64,000 nucleotides of DNA from Gloeophyllum trabeum ATCC 11539 (lineage: Eukaryota; Basidiomycota; Agaricomycetes; Gloeophyllales; Gloeophyllaceae), in assembly GCF_000344685.1 (NCBI RefSeq), contig NW_006920417.1, positions 266,291 to 330,290 of the forward strand. The letters are read 5' to 3'. Shown here piece by piece: positions 1 to 11,087 of this stretch (the stretch's first letter is position 1; each line of letters opens with the position of its first letter). Position numbers and translations under genes: made by a program. The notes under the pieces were generated by a model that was not told the DNA's origin, made no database searches, and saw only the letters and a list, made by a program, of their open reading frames with translations.

Positions 1-2614
1 GCCCGACGCGAGGAACGAGCGGCTCGGGCTTGCGCTAAGCCAAGCTAGGTGTGGCTGAAGAGCCCTCGCGTGCTGAGCACGCGGCGCCACGCGAGCGCCG
101 CCTTCTCCCGTAGCTCTCCCAATGCTCAGCACGCCGCGTCAGTCTTTCGAATTTTCACTCTTTCTCTCTCCCCTCATCCTCGACGCCTGAGTGGAGAGTT
201 CCTTTCGACCCGCCCACCACTGCCCTGTCAGTCTAGTGTGTTAGGGTGTAGCCCGGATTTCGTCGGGTATCCGACAGTCCGCGCTGTGGACACCTGCCAC
301 ACTCAGAGTCCGGCCGCGGCTTCCGATTGGCTGCCACACACTTTTGGCTGGCGCCACTTCGGCATCTCGGCCTCCGGCCGTTCCCGCGCCGACCTCTCCC
401 CCAACACCACGAAATCGTACGAAACATCGCACGTCGGTTTCGTGTCTAATCCACACTGTTTACTTTACTGACGCCTTTGTCTATTTCTCGATATCCCACA
501 CCCTAGCTTGGGCCTAGATTGATCCCCTTTCCCACCCCGTTGCTCGACGGCGCAGCTTATATGGATGCATGGAAAACAATATAATCATTATACATATCTA
601 CTACATACATGTCTGAACATCTAATGATGTCTTGTACATCACAAGACCCAATATACGCACTGCCTGTGGTGCATCTGCTGTTACAGAAACACGGAAGTGC
701 GAGTGCGAACATAAGGCGATACGCCGCACACTTGTCGGCCTGTACAACTTCTGCATCATCAGTATGTTCAGAGAGACTGGAAGAGTAGCACACTTACCTC
801 GTGCTAATCGAGCATCAGGATTGAAGAAGATATGGGACTCTAGACCCGGCCGTTGAGTGCAGTCAAGCTCAATGACCTACCGTGCAGCAACGGGACAGCA
901 GCGAAACATAGCTATAAATATGGTACACGTACCATGTCAAGTAGAGACAACAGCTGCAAGATGCTGGGCGGAACTGAGGGGAGCACAGGCACGGACAAGA
1001 GATGGTGGTGGTTGAAGGGCAAGAGAGGATGAGAGAGAAATTTGTTGAAGTCCAACCGCTACGAGCGGAGATTGAAATCCGGCACATCGGCATGATGAAG
1101 CAGCGACGCGACGTGTCACGAGACCAGCGGCACGCCCCCGTGCCGATAAGTCTAAGCCAGAATATTGCGCAAAGGAATCCACGACGCAAATCCTTTGCAA
1201 CCTGTATTGCAACCGTTGCACAAATGGCACACGCGCAAAATGAGTGCAACTGTTACGCAAAAGTACTGATAATTATACTACCGACATTTGCACGAACGCC
1301 CCTTGGATTTTTTCACCAGATTCTGGGCAGGCCGTGTAGCTATTCCGTGAACGCGGTTGATACGCGCTTGTGAGCTATGGCCTCATGGTATCCAGAGTTC
1401 TGACACATTGGCCCTGCGGTATGATGAAAGACCATGGTGTACGACTACGCGCCTTTATTTCCCGCCGATCCTTATCTTCCTTGCTGCCGACTAGGCGGTG
1501 TGATTCTCTGGTGCGACGCACGGAGTTACTTGCCCCCGAACGTCCCTGACCCGAGCCTTGGCCGCTGAGAAAAGTACTGCGGGCCAAAGGCAGACACTGA
1601 AGAGCAGACAGTTCAGAACCTGGATGCGTACGAAGTGCAGCGGTGTTCCACGCCCAATAAGCAGATCCATGGACCGCGGAGCATGACCGCCGTCGCGGTC
1701 TCTGAGCAACGCCCGGAGGGTCACCGGTTGATATCAACGATACCCACCTACCCGGCAAGGGACACGCAAGGGGAACGCGAGCAGTGAGTGGGCGGCTCAG
1801 AGTAGATAGAGCTGCCGTCAAAACACTACCGGCGGCCTCTAAGACGGTCCAGGGCTACACAGCTATTCACCTGTATGCTGGAAAATCGTTGCAAACCACC
1901 GCTAGCCGAACACCATCGAACTTCCATTGAATTCGCGCCCAGTTGTAGACAGACTTCCAGACGGTAGGCAGCGATCTCTCCGGATTCCAGCGCCGAATCA
2001 GAGAACGCACTGTTGTGACCCAGCGGGAGTCATACAGGCCGACAGCGGCGGTGGAAATCTTGTGGTTTCGCGTCTCCTCGGGTTTCCAAGAAATCGCCAC
2101 TCCAGGATTTCCAGTGCACAATTGACTAGCTGTGTAGTACCTGAACCCAGTGAACTCGATCTTCAAGTAAGGCACGCGGATGGATATCTTCAAGCAAGGA
2201 GCAGGGGAAGTTAGGACGATGATAAAGGCGCAGGAAACTGGAGGCTGGCTGGCTAACAGCGAAGTTTGGATACATATGGATAACTGAGAGGCCTAGTATT
2301 CCGTCTTAGTCTGCCATTGTCGGGCGCGCGTGGTTTTCGGAAGAGAACTATACGGCCGACTTGTTCTCGTATACGCTGACATTATCCGGTGTGGAGTCGA
2401 AGCAGAGTCTGCGAGCGCAACCCGAGTGGCGTGTCCAGAATGAATAGCAGGACGGAGCTCAGCCTTGATCTAATCTTATCTGGCCGTTCCTGACGATGAC
2501 GGCCGGCGACGTCGCAGCCAACGAGCGGGTGATCCTCGCTATCATACGCCCCACCGTCACGCTATATATTCCTCCCCGTACATATCCTACTGGCCATCCC
2601 GCTAATCGTCCTCA
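1..2614. other. Region without a convincing gene
   Basis: I see no ATG-initiated reading frame here with recognisable domains, and no tRNA or rRNA. Several open stretches of 60-150 codons exist but begin at non-ATG codons and are not supported by plausible splicing. The most protein-like stretch is on the minus strand, about 1867-2193. It is rich in W, R and Y and ends next to a possible donor (GTGAAT), so it could be an internal exon of an unknown gene, but I cannot connect it to other exons. Confidence 0.5.
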
Positions 2615-4216
2615 ATGTGGACCGTTCCACGACCGCCGAACGACGACTCGTACCGCCTCAGCTCCCTACCCATCGTCTCCCTCGACCCGTACATCCACCC
2701 CGAGGGGCACAACGGCAAGGGCAGGCTCTCCACCGCCGCCGCCCTGCACGCCGCCTGCGTCGAGTACGGCTTCTTCTACCTCGATGTCTCCACGTTCATC
2801 CACCCCGACGAGCCCAACGAGCTCATGCGCCTCGCGCGCGACTTTTTCGCACTCCCGCAGGAGGAGAAAGACAACATCGGCTTGGCGAAGGAGGACGGCG
2901 CGAGAGGTGAGCTTCGCGCGCTCTAGCTGCCGCTGCCGGGCGCGTCCTGATGCCTGCTAGGCTACCAGCGTATAGGAGAGAATGTCACCAACGGCAAGGC
3001 CGATAACCACGAAGCGATCGACTTTTACCGCCCCGTGGGGAACCCCGACAAGTCGAGACCTCTCTGGGGGAATAATCAGTGGCCAGACATACCAGGATTC
3101 AGGGAAAAGTACGAGAAATGGGTGGAGAAGATGAAAGAGCTAGGCTTGATAGTCATGGAGGCGTGAGTCACACCAAGCGCAGTACGGTCAATGCATGTCT
3201 CACATAATCTCGGGTGTTAGAATGGCTACAGGGCTGGGCATGTCACCCGAAGAATGGAAAGACCTCAAATCCAAAGTCGATGACTCGTTCTGGGTATTGC
3301 GTGTCATCGGTACGCTATCGTCCCCTCCCCTTGAATGTTTCGACGATACAACCCTCCACAGGCTACCCTCCTCTCCAATCAGACGACGACAGCCTCTCCT
3401 GCGGCTCACATAAGTACGCCCCCTCCCTCGTCCCTCATCCCCATCCTAATCCCAGGTGCACTGGAGCCTAGAGACTACGGCTGTCTAACGTACGCCTCCT
3501 CCCACTTTCCGCTTTCGACGCCCCACACGCTCACTTACCGTGCCCCTGCAGCTTCCTCTACCAAGACGACACGAAAGACGCGCTGCAAGTCTACCTCTCC
3601 CGCCCGGGCACCGTCGTGCGCACGAACATCGGCCTCCCCGCGGAGGAGATCGTCGAGGAGGGCGGCGTGTGGATCAGCGCGGACCCCGTGCCCGGCTGTC
3701 TGCTCGTCAACGTCGGAGAAAGTGAGTTGCCTTCGCTTCTGTCTTTCCTTCACTGTGCTCGGATGACTGACGTGGACGCTGATAGTGTGGGAGCGCTGGA
3801 CGAACGGGCTATACACGAGCACGCTGCATAGAGTGATCCACCGAGGGTCGAACTACCGGTACGTCCCCCCCCCACCTCATCCTACATTCACCCCCTAAAC
3901 TCGCTCTCCTCACGCAGCGTATCGTACGTCCCCTCTCCTCTTCCCCTCCTTCCCCTTCTAACCCCTTCCCCTCCCCCCTCCCCTCTCTCACGCTAGCATC
4001 CCCTTCTTCTTCGAGCCCAACTTCGACGCCCGCGTAGAGCCGCTCCCCGCGGCCATCCGCATGCAGGAGGGCATCGCGTGCTCGAACCCGTACCTCCACG
4101 GCGCGAAGCACAGGGACGTCGGCGCGGACGGCATGGTGCCCGTGCGCTACGAGCCCGTCGTGTACGGCCAGTTCTTGCTCGCGAAGGTGCAGAACAACTT
4201 TGCCAAGTACGAGTGA
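2615..4216 (+). CDS. 2-oxoglutarate/Fe(II)-dependent oxygenase, isopenicillin N synthase-like
   Basis: This is a predicted soluble non-haem iron oxygenase of the IPNS/gibberellin-oxidase superfamily, using 2-oxoglutarate and O2 to oxidise an unknown small molecule. I splice nine exons: 2615-2906, 2961-3162, 3221-3309, 3362-3413, 3472-3489, 3552-3721, 3786-3858, 3918-3923 and 3997-4216. They sum to 1122 nt, or 373 aa, close to the family's usual 330-370 aa. The N-terminal DIOX_N region reads SLPIVSLDPYI and EYGFFYLD. The iron-binding H-x-D is HKD (in SHKDYGCLT), the distal histidine is in STLHRVIHRG, and the 2-oxoglutarate-binding R-x-S is in YRVSIPFFF. HKD is split by an intron. DYGCLT sits on an 18-nt exon, and a 6-nt exon supplies the V and part of the R and S of RVS. 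The substrate cannot be inferred: this superfamily is large in basidiomycetes and includes secondary-metabolite enzymes. Confidence 0.85.
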
Positions 4217-4448
4217 GTGGCAGTGCGCGAGTAGAGAAGAGGTAAGAGGTGGAGGAAGAGGTCCGGTGCGACTGGGTTATGAACATTGAATACTAGGAGC
4301 TTGTACAAGTATCAAAGGAGATTATTGGCTGTAATTTAGATTGTTGTACCCATCTTCGCTGTGACGCAGCTTCGGCGCAACACCACACCAAAATCATCAA
4401 CATCCATTTCCACCCCTACAGTGTACATACACACACCCTAACTACCCA

Positions 4449-5995
4449 TCACCTCCCCGACCCGCCACTCGACCCCGTGCGCTCCCTCTGCGTAGAATAA
4501 ATCGTGCGCCCATGCCCGCCGAGGAACCCGCTCGCCGGGCCCACGCCCCACCCCGCCCTGCCCAGCCCGAGCCCCGCGCTCAGGCTGATCCCGGGCGGCG
4601 GCGCGCCGCGCTCGAAGCTCTCGGGCGGCTCCGCGGACGAGGACGCCTCGTGCGGCGCCTGGAGCACCGCCCAGTGCGGCTCGGGCGTGGGCGAGTCCTG
4701 GGCCGGGGATACGTGGGCGGGGGCTGGGCCGGAGCGCGCGCGGCTGGCGCTCTCTGCGTCTGCTGAGCCGTCCACGACGGTGCTCCACCGCCCGCGGCTG
4801 TCGCGCTTGCGCAGCTTCGCCGCCTCGGACTTGCCGTTCACCTTCTCGCCCCCGTTGTGCGCGGAGGCAGATGCTGACGGGGGCCGCGGGATCTTGAGCT
4901 TCACCTGCGAGCGCGCGGAGGTGCGCGCGGAGCGGGCGCTCTCGGAGGGCTGGCGGGTGTGGTCCTGTTGGGCGGGGGGGATGCTAATGGTACCGGCGCC
5001 GGTGTAGGACGCGGAGTGAGGGATCGATACTGAGGCGGAGTGCGGGAAGGTGGCGGAGGCAGAGGCGGAGGGTGGCATGGTGGAGAGGGTCGAGATGGAG
5101 GGCTCTTCTTCTGGGACTTCGTCCGCTTTTGCTGCGCGGCGCTGGAGTGCTGCGGCGAGAGGCATCGGTTGGGGTATGACGTCTAGCAATATGTGAGTAT
5201 AATCGCAGATGTGAAAAAGGTTAGAGGAGCGCCTACCTTGAAGGAAGCTGAATTGGCGTCTTTGATGGGTGCAGTCGGCTTGCGAACGCAAGGATGTGTG
5301 AGGTCGGGTAGAGAGGAGGGGACTGCCATGGCTTACCCATGTCGCGGTAGTCTACGGTCGTACGCCGGTCGACCGCTGCTCGTTGTTGTCCCTCTCGAGA
5401 CAATCGTTTTATGAACTCCTCCTTTCACAGCAGACACATGTAAGCTTCAGAGTGCAGGATGACGCAGGTGTCCCGCTGGTGACTTACCGTAGCCATTGAG
5501 ATAACGAACATCGCCTCCTTGGACATGTTGAGCCCTGCCGAACCTATGCGAAGTTAGCTTTCGTTATCATACCTCCATTTCGCAATATCCGGGAGAGAGC
5601 ATGAATGTAGACTTACCATCGGCGACCAAGATGTTTTCCAGCAACTCCTGCGGAAGCAAGCTCTGCCCGTGCTTCCTCACGCTGCTCCGTCTCCTCTTTT
5701 TCACGGGCGGCTCTCCAGGCCCAGCCAGACTAGCTGACGCGCCCTGAACGCGATCCACCTGCATAGCGTCTGCGGCCTCGTTCTCATCCGTATCCGAATC
5801 CAACTGGTCGACGTCTTCGTCGTCGTCTTCTTCTTCACTCTCGCGCGGGCGGGGCTGATAGTACTGATGGTGGTAGAATTGCTGGTTGTCTTGCGATGGG
5901 CGCAGCGTGAGGTGCACTTGCGAGGGGCCTAGGAGGCGTATGCTGGGGTGTAGCGAGCGCATCGCGTCAGGGTGCCCATTGGGATGCCCGTTCAT
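4449..5995 (-). CDS. Histone-fold (CBF/NF-YB-type) protein, Dpb3/CHRAC-like
   Basis: This is a nuclear histone-fold protein. The start at 5995 (MNGHPNGHP) leads into an acidic stretch (ESEEEDDDEDVDQ) and a basic KKRRRSS segment, then the histone fold spread over small exons: LLPQELLENILVADG, NMSKEAMFVISMAT, EEFIKRLSREGQQRAAVDRR, TTVDYRDM, FSFLQDVIPQPMPLAAAL. This order (alpha1, alpha2 beginning SKEA, alpha3 with VDYRD, then FLxDVIP) matches the DNA polymerase epsilon Dpb3 / chromatin-accessibility subunit type found in fungi. The C-terminal tail is long, rich in S, P and A, and ends near GRTIYSTQ. Introns run about 5616-5555, 5490-5431, 5335-5306 and 5233-5192; at the second exon two in-frame acceptors (9 nt apart) are possible. 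Dpb3 and CHRAC-like paralogues are hard to separate by eye, so no symbol is given. Confidence 0.7.
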
Positions 5996-6727
5996 TGTGT
6001 CTGGCGAGCTGTGCCGGGTCGCTTTGTTGTCGGGTTCAGAGCCGGAGAACGGCGGGGGCGGGTCGGCGCAAGATGGACGTGGGTGCTCGCCGTCCGCTAC
6101 AGGCGTGACAAACTCGCGAGTTGACCGTCGTCGGTTCCTTTCTTTTATTTTCTATTTTCTATGAAAGGACTAAGCCCGACGCTGCTAGCTGAAAGGAATG
6201 GGAGGGCGTAGGTGGCAAAGCAGAACGTGTAGACTCTGCATGGTACGCAAAAGTTGTCACGGAACGCCAGATCGCCACCTAGATCTCGCGTTGTAGGCGC
6301 TCGTTATTTTTCCGCTTTTGGTTGTCTTTCTGCTCTGACTTCAACGTCGACGGTCGACGCGTGGATCTTTGCTTCGACTGCATAAGTGGATTCTCGATAC
6401 GCGTTGTGCTACACAACCCCTAGAAAAGTGCAAATTTTCCATGAACGTTCAGTTGAAGTCGTTAACATTACGGCGATTCGAACTTCCCGATGACTACAAG
6501 TCAGTCGCGGCCAAGCAAGGCAACTGCTATATGTGAACTACGCCTATGATATCGCAGCCGCGGGCCACAAGAGTATCAAAGAGCAGTGAATGTACTATAT
6601 TACATTGTGGTGAGTCATGCTTATAGTAGTACACTTGTGTCGCTATAATAAATACATTGCATTTTGCGTCGTGAATAGCAAGCGGACCATGGAAGATAGT
6701 TCTTCTTCCCGACACCTAAATTATCCT

Positions 6728-7355
6728 TCATTCCACGGGGACTTTGACGCTGGCCTTGTCCTCAGCCTTCGGTACAGTGACGGTAAGGATACCGTCCTGG
6801 AGCTTGGCAGTCACGCCAGTGCCGTCAACTGGCCGTGGCAGCCATACGGTCCGCCGGAATGTCGACGTGCCAGAAATCTCGCGTTCAGTCGAGATGGCAT
6901 TCGAACTCTGGTCGGTGTTCGTCACGGCTTTCGAACCTGTTAACATGTTAGCGCACGGCCTAAAACCAGAATCTTGATCAAGACTACATACCTTCTGTGC
7001 CCTCAGAGCTGACCCCTGCCGATGGTTGCTCGCTCTGTGCCTCGGAGAAGTTTGGCTCCCTTCTTGCGCCCCGACTGAACACCTTGCCCTCGATAGTCAA
7101 GTTCCGTCCACCCTCGCCGATGCGAACCTCCACGTTTTCCTTCTTTACTCCTGGAAGTTCGGCTTCGATGACGAAGTTGTTACCCTCCTCTGTGATGTCG
7201 ACGGGTGGCCGGAACGTGGACGGCGCACTGAAGAATGGGTCGTCGAAGACAGACCGCGAACCGCGGCCATAATATGCTGGCGTCCGTCCGAAAGGCTCTT
7301 CGAGCATGCGGAACAGAGGGCGAAGCTCGCGGAAGAATTGACGTGAAAGCGACAT
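6728..7355 (-). CDS. Small heat-shock protein, Hsp20/alpha-crystallin family
   Basis: This is an ATP-independent holdase chaperone that binds unfolding proteins as oligomers in the cytosol. The N-terminus (MSLSRQFFRELRPLFRMLEEPFG) is followed by an alpha-crystallin domain starting at RPPVDITEEGNNFVIEAELPGV. It includes the family-typical ELPGVKKENVEV and ends with GTGVTAKLQDGILTVTVPKAE. An insertion rich in E, S and G sits between the ACD beta strands (SEAQSEQPSAGVSSEGTEG), common in fungal Hsp20s. One intron at 6937-6991 joins TEG to SKAVTNTDQSSNA. The stop is just after KVPVE. Upstream, a TATA box near 7461-7466 and a GAA-nn-TTC heat-shock element at 7624-7631 fit stress-induced transcription. 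Confidence 0.93.
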
Positions 7356-7459
7356 TATAGTGAGTGATTATAAGAGGCTTTAGAGGCAGATAGAATAGAA
7401 GTGTTTTGTTTGCGCTACTTAAGCTGTTCTGATCGACATACAGCGGGTCTATGCAAACG

Positions 7460-7469
7460 CTTTATATGT
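7460..7469 (-). promoter_or_regulatory. TATA box of the Hsp20 gene
   Basis: Read on the minus strand the sequence is ACATATAAAG, about 105 bp upstream of the Hsp20 start codon at 7355. That spacing suits a TATA box with a short 5' UTR. The assignment rests on sequence and position only. Confidence 0.6.
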
Positions 7470-7623
7470 GAGTCCGGGATAAGGATCCTCCTCATGTAGA
7501 AAAGTCTAGAACAGTTCTGATCCATTCTCGGTCTCTTGAGTCTCAAGATCTCAAAGCCTCGTCTAACTGATTTACATTTTTTGCAAGTCTTACAGCCGAG
7601 GCTGACGTATGCCACAGTGGCTA

Positions 7624-7631
7624 GAAGGTTC
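7624..7631 (-). promoter_or_regulatory. Candidate heat-shock element
   Basis: The core GAAGGTTC matches the head-to-head nGAAnnTTCn unit bound by Hsf1. Further TTC/GAA triplets lie nearby (TTTCC at 7638-7642, CTTC at 7648-7651, GTTTCCC at 7656-7662), and a looser GAA-n3-TTC lies at 7509-7517. It is about 270 bp upstream of the Hsp20 start codon. Confidence 0.5.
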
Positions 7632-7900
7632 CGGCAGTTTCCGGTGGCTTCGACGAGTTTCCCATGTTGGCGACCTCTGGGACTCACTCGTTGCAGTTTG
7701 GTGAAGCTGACAACCCCGTAACTACGGAAAGATGGTATGTTGAAACATTCTCCCCGCCCGACGACGCAAGTACTGGATGTCACAACTCGTCTGGGAGATA
7801 GCAGTCCTACGACTGGCACGAGACGTTACAATGATCCATGATACATCAGATACTCTAGCAGAGTCCGCTACCATTAAACCCGTGGACGTTCCTGATGACG

Positions 7901-9217
7901 CTAGCCGGGACCTGGCCATTCCACCACTAGTTGAGCGCTCACAACATGTTCCTGGTCGTCGTCATCTTCGAATTTCAGTTTATACATTGGAGGATGTTTG
8001 TGGCCCATCTGTTCACCGAGTCAGGACAATTACGCGAAGCGCTCACGCTGAACTTGCCTTAGCCATGTCCTTTCGACTGGCAATCACCTCGGCTTTGTAG
8101 AAACAGCTCGTATCAGGGTATAGGGCCATAACAGTCGATCCTGCTGGGAAATCTTGGTATGCGTCCAGATGGGCGGCGCTATCAGGAGGTGCATTGGGGT
8201 CAGGCAAGGGTATTATGGCTCTCAACGTGGTGTTGTAGCTCCTGGGGAATAGGTCGGCCATCTGCACAAATGAAACAGGTTATGATTAGACGTACTGTCC
8301 AGGTGAACCGTCTTCTTGATTCTCGGCGTCTCGGACTTCGTATCTGCCGCAAAATGTGTCAGAAATGAAGGCGACAAAAATGTTGTGGCATCATCAACCT
8401 ATTTTTGTCTTGATTTATGCATTTGGTCACAACCGCCAAGATCCACGTATTCTCGTCTGTTTCGCCACCACCAGTTTCTCCTGGTTTCCCGGAATGAGGT
8501 GGAGGGTGGAATGCCACTTTCCGACCTTCCTGTAGAGGCAACTGCTTTGCCAACGCTTCCCTTCTGGCTTTAGGATCTCGAGAAAATGGTATAGGCGGAG
8601 CTGGGCCAGCCGAGCTGCGTGCTGGTAGCGTAATCGAGACGCCTCGACTCGCAGAGGGTGTACCTGGCCCAGGTAGTGCTGGAGGTGAATGCCCTCGCGG
8701 ACGCTTAGCCCGTTTCTCTACTAAGGATACATTAGCAGAGGCAAAATTCCAGATATGAGCTCTCTTACCTTGAGGATTGGATTCCGAGGCCTTGCGAAGA
8801 GCAATCAATACGCCCAGACGCTCGATAGCGTCATCGATAGCCCTTTCGCAAGGTCAGGTTATATACGGGTGATTAAAGGAGTGTGCCATACTCCAGCTCA
8901 GTGCGAGACATTGTGCGGATGTCTTGCAATGCAGTGATGAGTTTCTTGTGTACCATCTTCACGTTTTCTATACCTTCGGCAGGTAAGGAATCGTCGATCG
9001 GCCAAGCAGACACGAGTCTGTTCACTCGGCCTATCGTATCCACATTTGAGGGATTATCATATATGTCAGTCAGCGATTTCAGAGAGGCACGCGCATGCGA
9101 CCAGCATTCTAGCTCTGCATTCATGATGTTTGTATTAAGTTATGTACAGCACAAACGTGGGAATGACATACCTTCGGAGGAAGCCGGTCGTTTTGACATA
9201 CCTCGTCTGTTCGCCAT
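7901..9217 (-). CDS. SGF29: SAGA-associated factor 29 (tandem Tudor, H3K4me reader)
   Basis: Sgf29 is the SAGA/SLIK histone-acetyltransferase subunit that binds H3K4me2/3 through a C-terminal tandem Tudor domain. I take the start at 9217 (MANRRGMSKRPASSE), spliced to ELECWSHARASLKSL. A helical N-terminal half follows (NRLVSAWPIDDSLPAEGIENVKMVHKK in two pieces). A basic, proline-rich linker then leads to the Tudor half: DENTWILAVVTKCINQDKNRYEVRDAE, ADLFPRSYNTTLRAIIPLPD, and the hallmark VMALYPDTSCFYKAEVI. The last exon reads YKLKFEDDDDQEHVVSAQ and stops at 7901 after VVEWPGPG. The aromatic residues expected for the methyl-lysine cage (YPDTxxFYKA) are present. The order helical region, linker and SGF29 Tudor matches the family. 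Exact borders of the small exons between 7920 and 8300 are uncertain. Confidence 0.85.
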
Positions 9218-9740
9218 CCTTGTGTCTTTCGGGACGTACGAGGTGGACGCGGTAATCTACTGTGGCTAACAATGGTTCTGGGTGCGGGAACTGACATGTA
9301 CTGACACGCGGCAGTAGAAGCTAAAACGAGCTCAAGCTGTCCAGCACCTTATTCCGAATCCGTGGTCTGTGGCGTGATGGAAACCACAATGATTATGGAA
9401 ACAACACTCTTGATGCGGTAAAGGGAGCAAGTGAAGTTAAAGATACGGGGTCGAAAAGCTTCCAAGACGGCAAACGAGTACGACGATACAAGTCTGATGC
9501 AAATCCGCAAATATGCTCCGAACTGCCACGGCTCTCGCACACGTGACTTCTCAGTTACTTCATTGAAGCCCCATTTCGGTTTCAGGCATAAGTTAAAGAT
9601 CTTACTCAGAGGTTCCTCGGAAATCAAGCAATTTCTCTACTCGAGCCTAGCACATGAAGTACCTTCGCACCACCGGAGGTCGCCCGAGGTTGACTTCGAC
9701 TTCACAGGCACACTGTACACATTGGTGCAGTTCTTCGACA
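9218..9740. other. Intergenic region between SGF29 and translin genes
   Basis: Both flanking genes are on the minus strand, so this holds the translin 3' end and the SGF29 promoter. A plus-strand open frame crossing it has no recognisable domain and overlaps translin exons antisense. I see no RNA gene. Confidence 0.5.
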
Positions 9741-10826
9741 TCATGCTGGATGCGCCAATTTACGAAGTGATACATCATAGACGACTGCAACGATCCGTAT
9801 ATGTGAGTCAAGTCTCATGTAAGGAAACTCGGGACATCTACCTTCTTCGATTTTCTTGATGTCATATTTCAGGCTGTCGAATCTGCGTCGCAAAGTATCG
9901 TTCTTCAGATTGAGCTGGAAGAACATCCGTTAGGGCCATAAGCCAAGTGCCAAGAAATCCTCTATATACCATGGAAAATCCTGCAAACAAATCTTTGACG
10001 AACTTCGAAATTCGAATCGGTTCTTCGTAATTGCCCAGTGTAACCGCGTTGACCGCCAAACGAGACTAGTGATTGGTACGACGGAACGGGTCCAGTTCAG
10101 ACCGGTAGGTTGTGACACGAATGCCATTAGTGCAGAACCCAGCAGGATGGTGGAACGCGTCCGGTGAGCGTAAATGTCCAACGGATCATTGACGTCACGC
10201 ACCAATTCATTAACCAGGGTAATAAGTCCGTGTAGGTAGTCCTCAGCAGGAAGAGTAAAGCGATTCTTCCATTCCTCTCGTACTTCAAGGCGTAAGGCTA
10301 TTTTGGCGGAACGGGCATGCTGATATATCGTACTTACTACCAAGGGCTGCGCTAGCACTGGCCAACGACATGAGGGTACCGCTGGTAAGATACTCCATCA
10401 AAGTCGCGCAGAATACTGCGTTCCGCATGGAGTTGGACCACATTTCTTTCCATCGCCAGAACTGGTCTGGAGGTATGAGCTCGTATATCGCAGTGGTCGT
10501 TGTCTGCAAGTCCTGCAGTCCAGGCCGCACTGAATCCACAAGAGGCGGAACTGCTAGAAGCTAGGATCTTAGCAGCTATGACAGAGGATGAACGTCGTAC
10601 TTTTGTCTTGGGGGGTCGAATGGATTTTATTTAGGAGTCCCACCATTGACCTTGTTTTCCTATCGAGTTCGCCGACTTCTTCCTTGATTTTCTGGGAAAG
10701 TCATCACACGACGATAATGGATTCCCATTTCCAACTGGATGAACCGAGCGCATCGTTGCTCACTTCTCTTAGCTCAACGTCGCGGTCTAGCGAATCGTTG
10801 ATGAACTCAAGGTCTTGTGGGTCCAT
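9741..10826 (-). CDS. Translin (single-stranded nucleic-acid-binding protein)
   Basis: Translin is an all-helical protein that forms octameric rings binding single-stranded RNA and DNA; with its partner TRAX it makes the C3PO RNase. The start at 10826 gives MDPQDLEFINDSLDRDVELRE, followed by an exon KIKEEVGELDRKTRSMVGLL. The next exon is in phase (VDSVRPGLQDLQ, IPPDQFWRWKEMWSNSMRNAVF). Then come RFTLPAEDYLHGLITLVNEL, SRLAVNAVTLGNYEEPIRIS and KFVKDLFAGFSM. The final exons LNLKNDTLRRRFDSLKYDIKKIEE and VVYDVSLRKLAHPA correspond to the highly conserved translin C-terminus. The protein is about 240 aa, similar to the animal protein. No TRAX partner is in this window. The gene is divergent from SEN1 with only 261 bp between start codons. 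Confidence 0.9.
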
Positions 10827-10848
10827 GGGGGAGCAGAGAAAACCAGAC

Positions 10849-10872
10849 ACGCGTGACGGTGACGTCACGCGT
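10849..10872. promoter_or_regulatory. Palindromic CRE/MCB cluster in the divergent translin-SEN1 promoter
   Basis: A perfect TGACGTCA (ATF/CREB-type site) lies at 10860-10867. It lies between two ACGCGT boxes at 10849-10854 and 10867-10872, the core of MluI cell-cycle boxes. The whole block is an inverted repeat: ACGCGTGAC, a short spacer, then GTCACGCGT. It is 23 bp upstream of the translin start codon and about 216 bp upstream of the SEN1 start, inside the only DNA between the two genes. Function is inferred from motif and position. Confidence 0.5.
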
Positions 10873-11087
10873 CTAATGTGAAGAGACGTGAAGTCACGCC
10901 GACGCGGCTCCCTTCAAGTTGGTAGCGTTTGGGTAGCGTCGTACCATCTCAGCATACGCGTCCTTGACGTCCACCGCGGCGCTGACTACTAGGCTCTCAG
11001 TATTCTCCCTTCCTTGAGCCTAGGACTTCTGCGCCTCTTTCTGTGCAGGCCCAGGGTATTCATTCCTGGTTTATGCTCTTAGGTCCT

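Noticed and set aside
1375..1821. Minus-strand open frame of 148 codons
   Set aside because: It begins at TTG rather than ATG, has R/S/P-rich composition typical of translated GC-rich DNA, and shows no domain.
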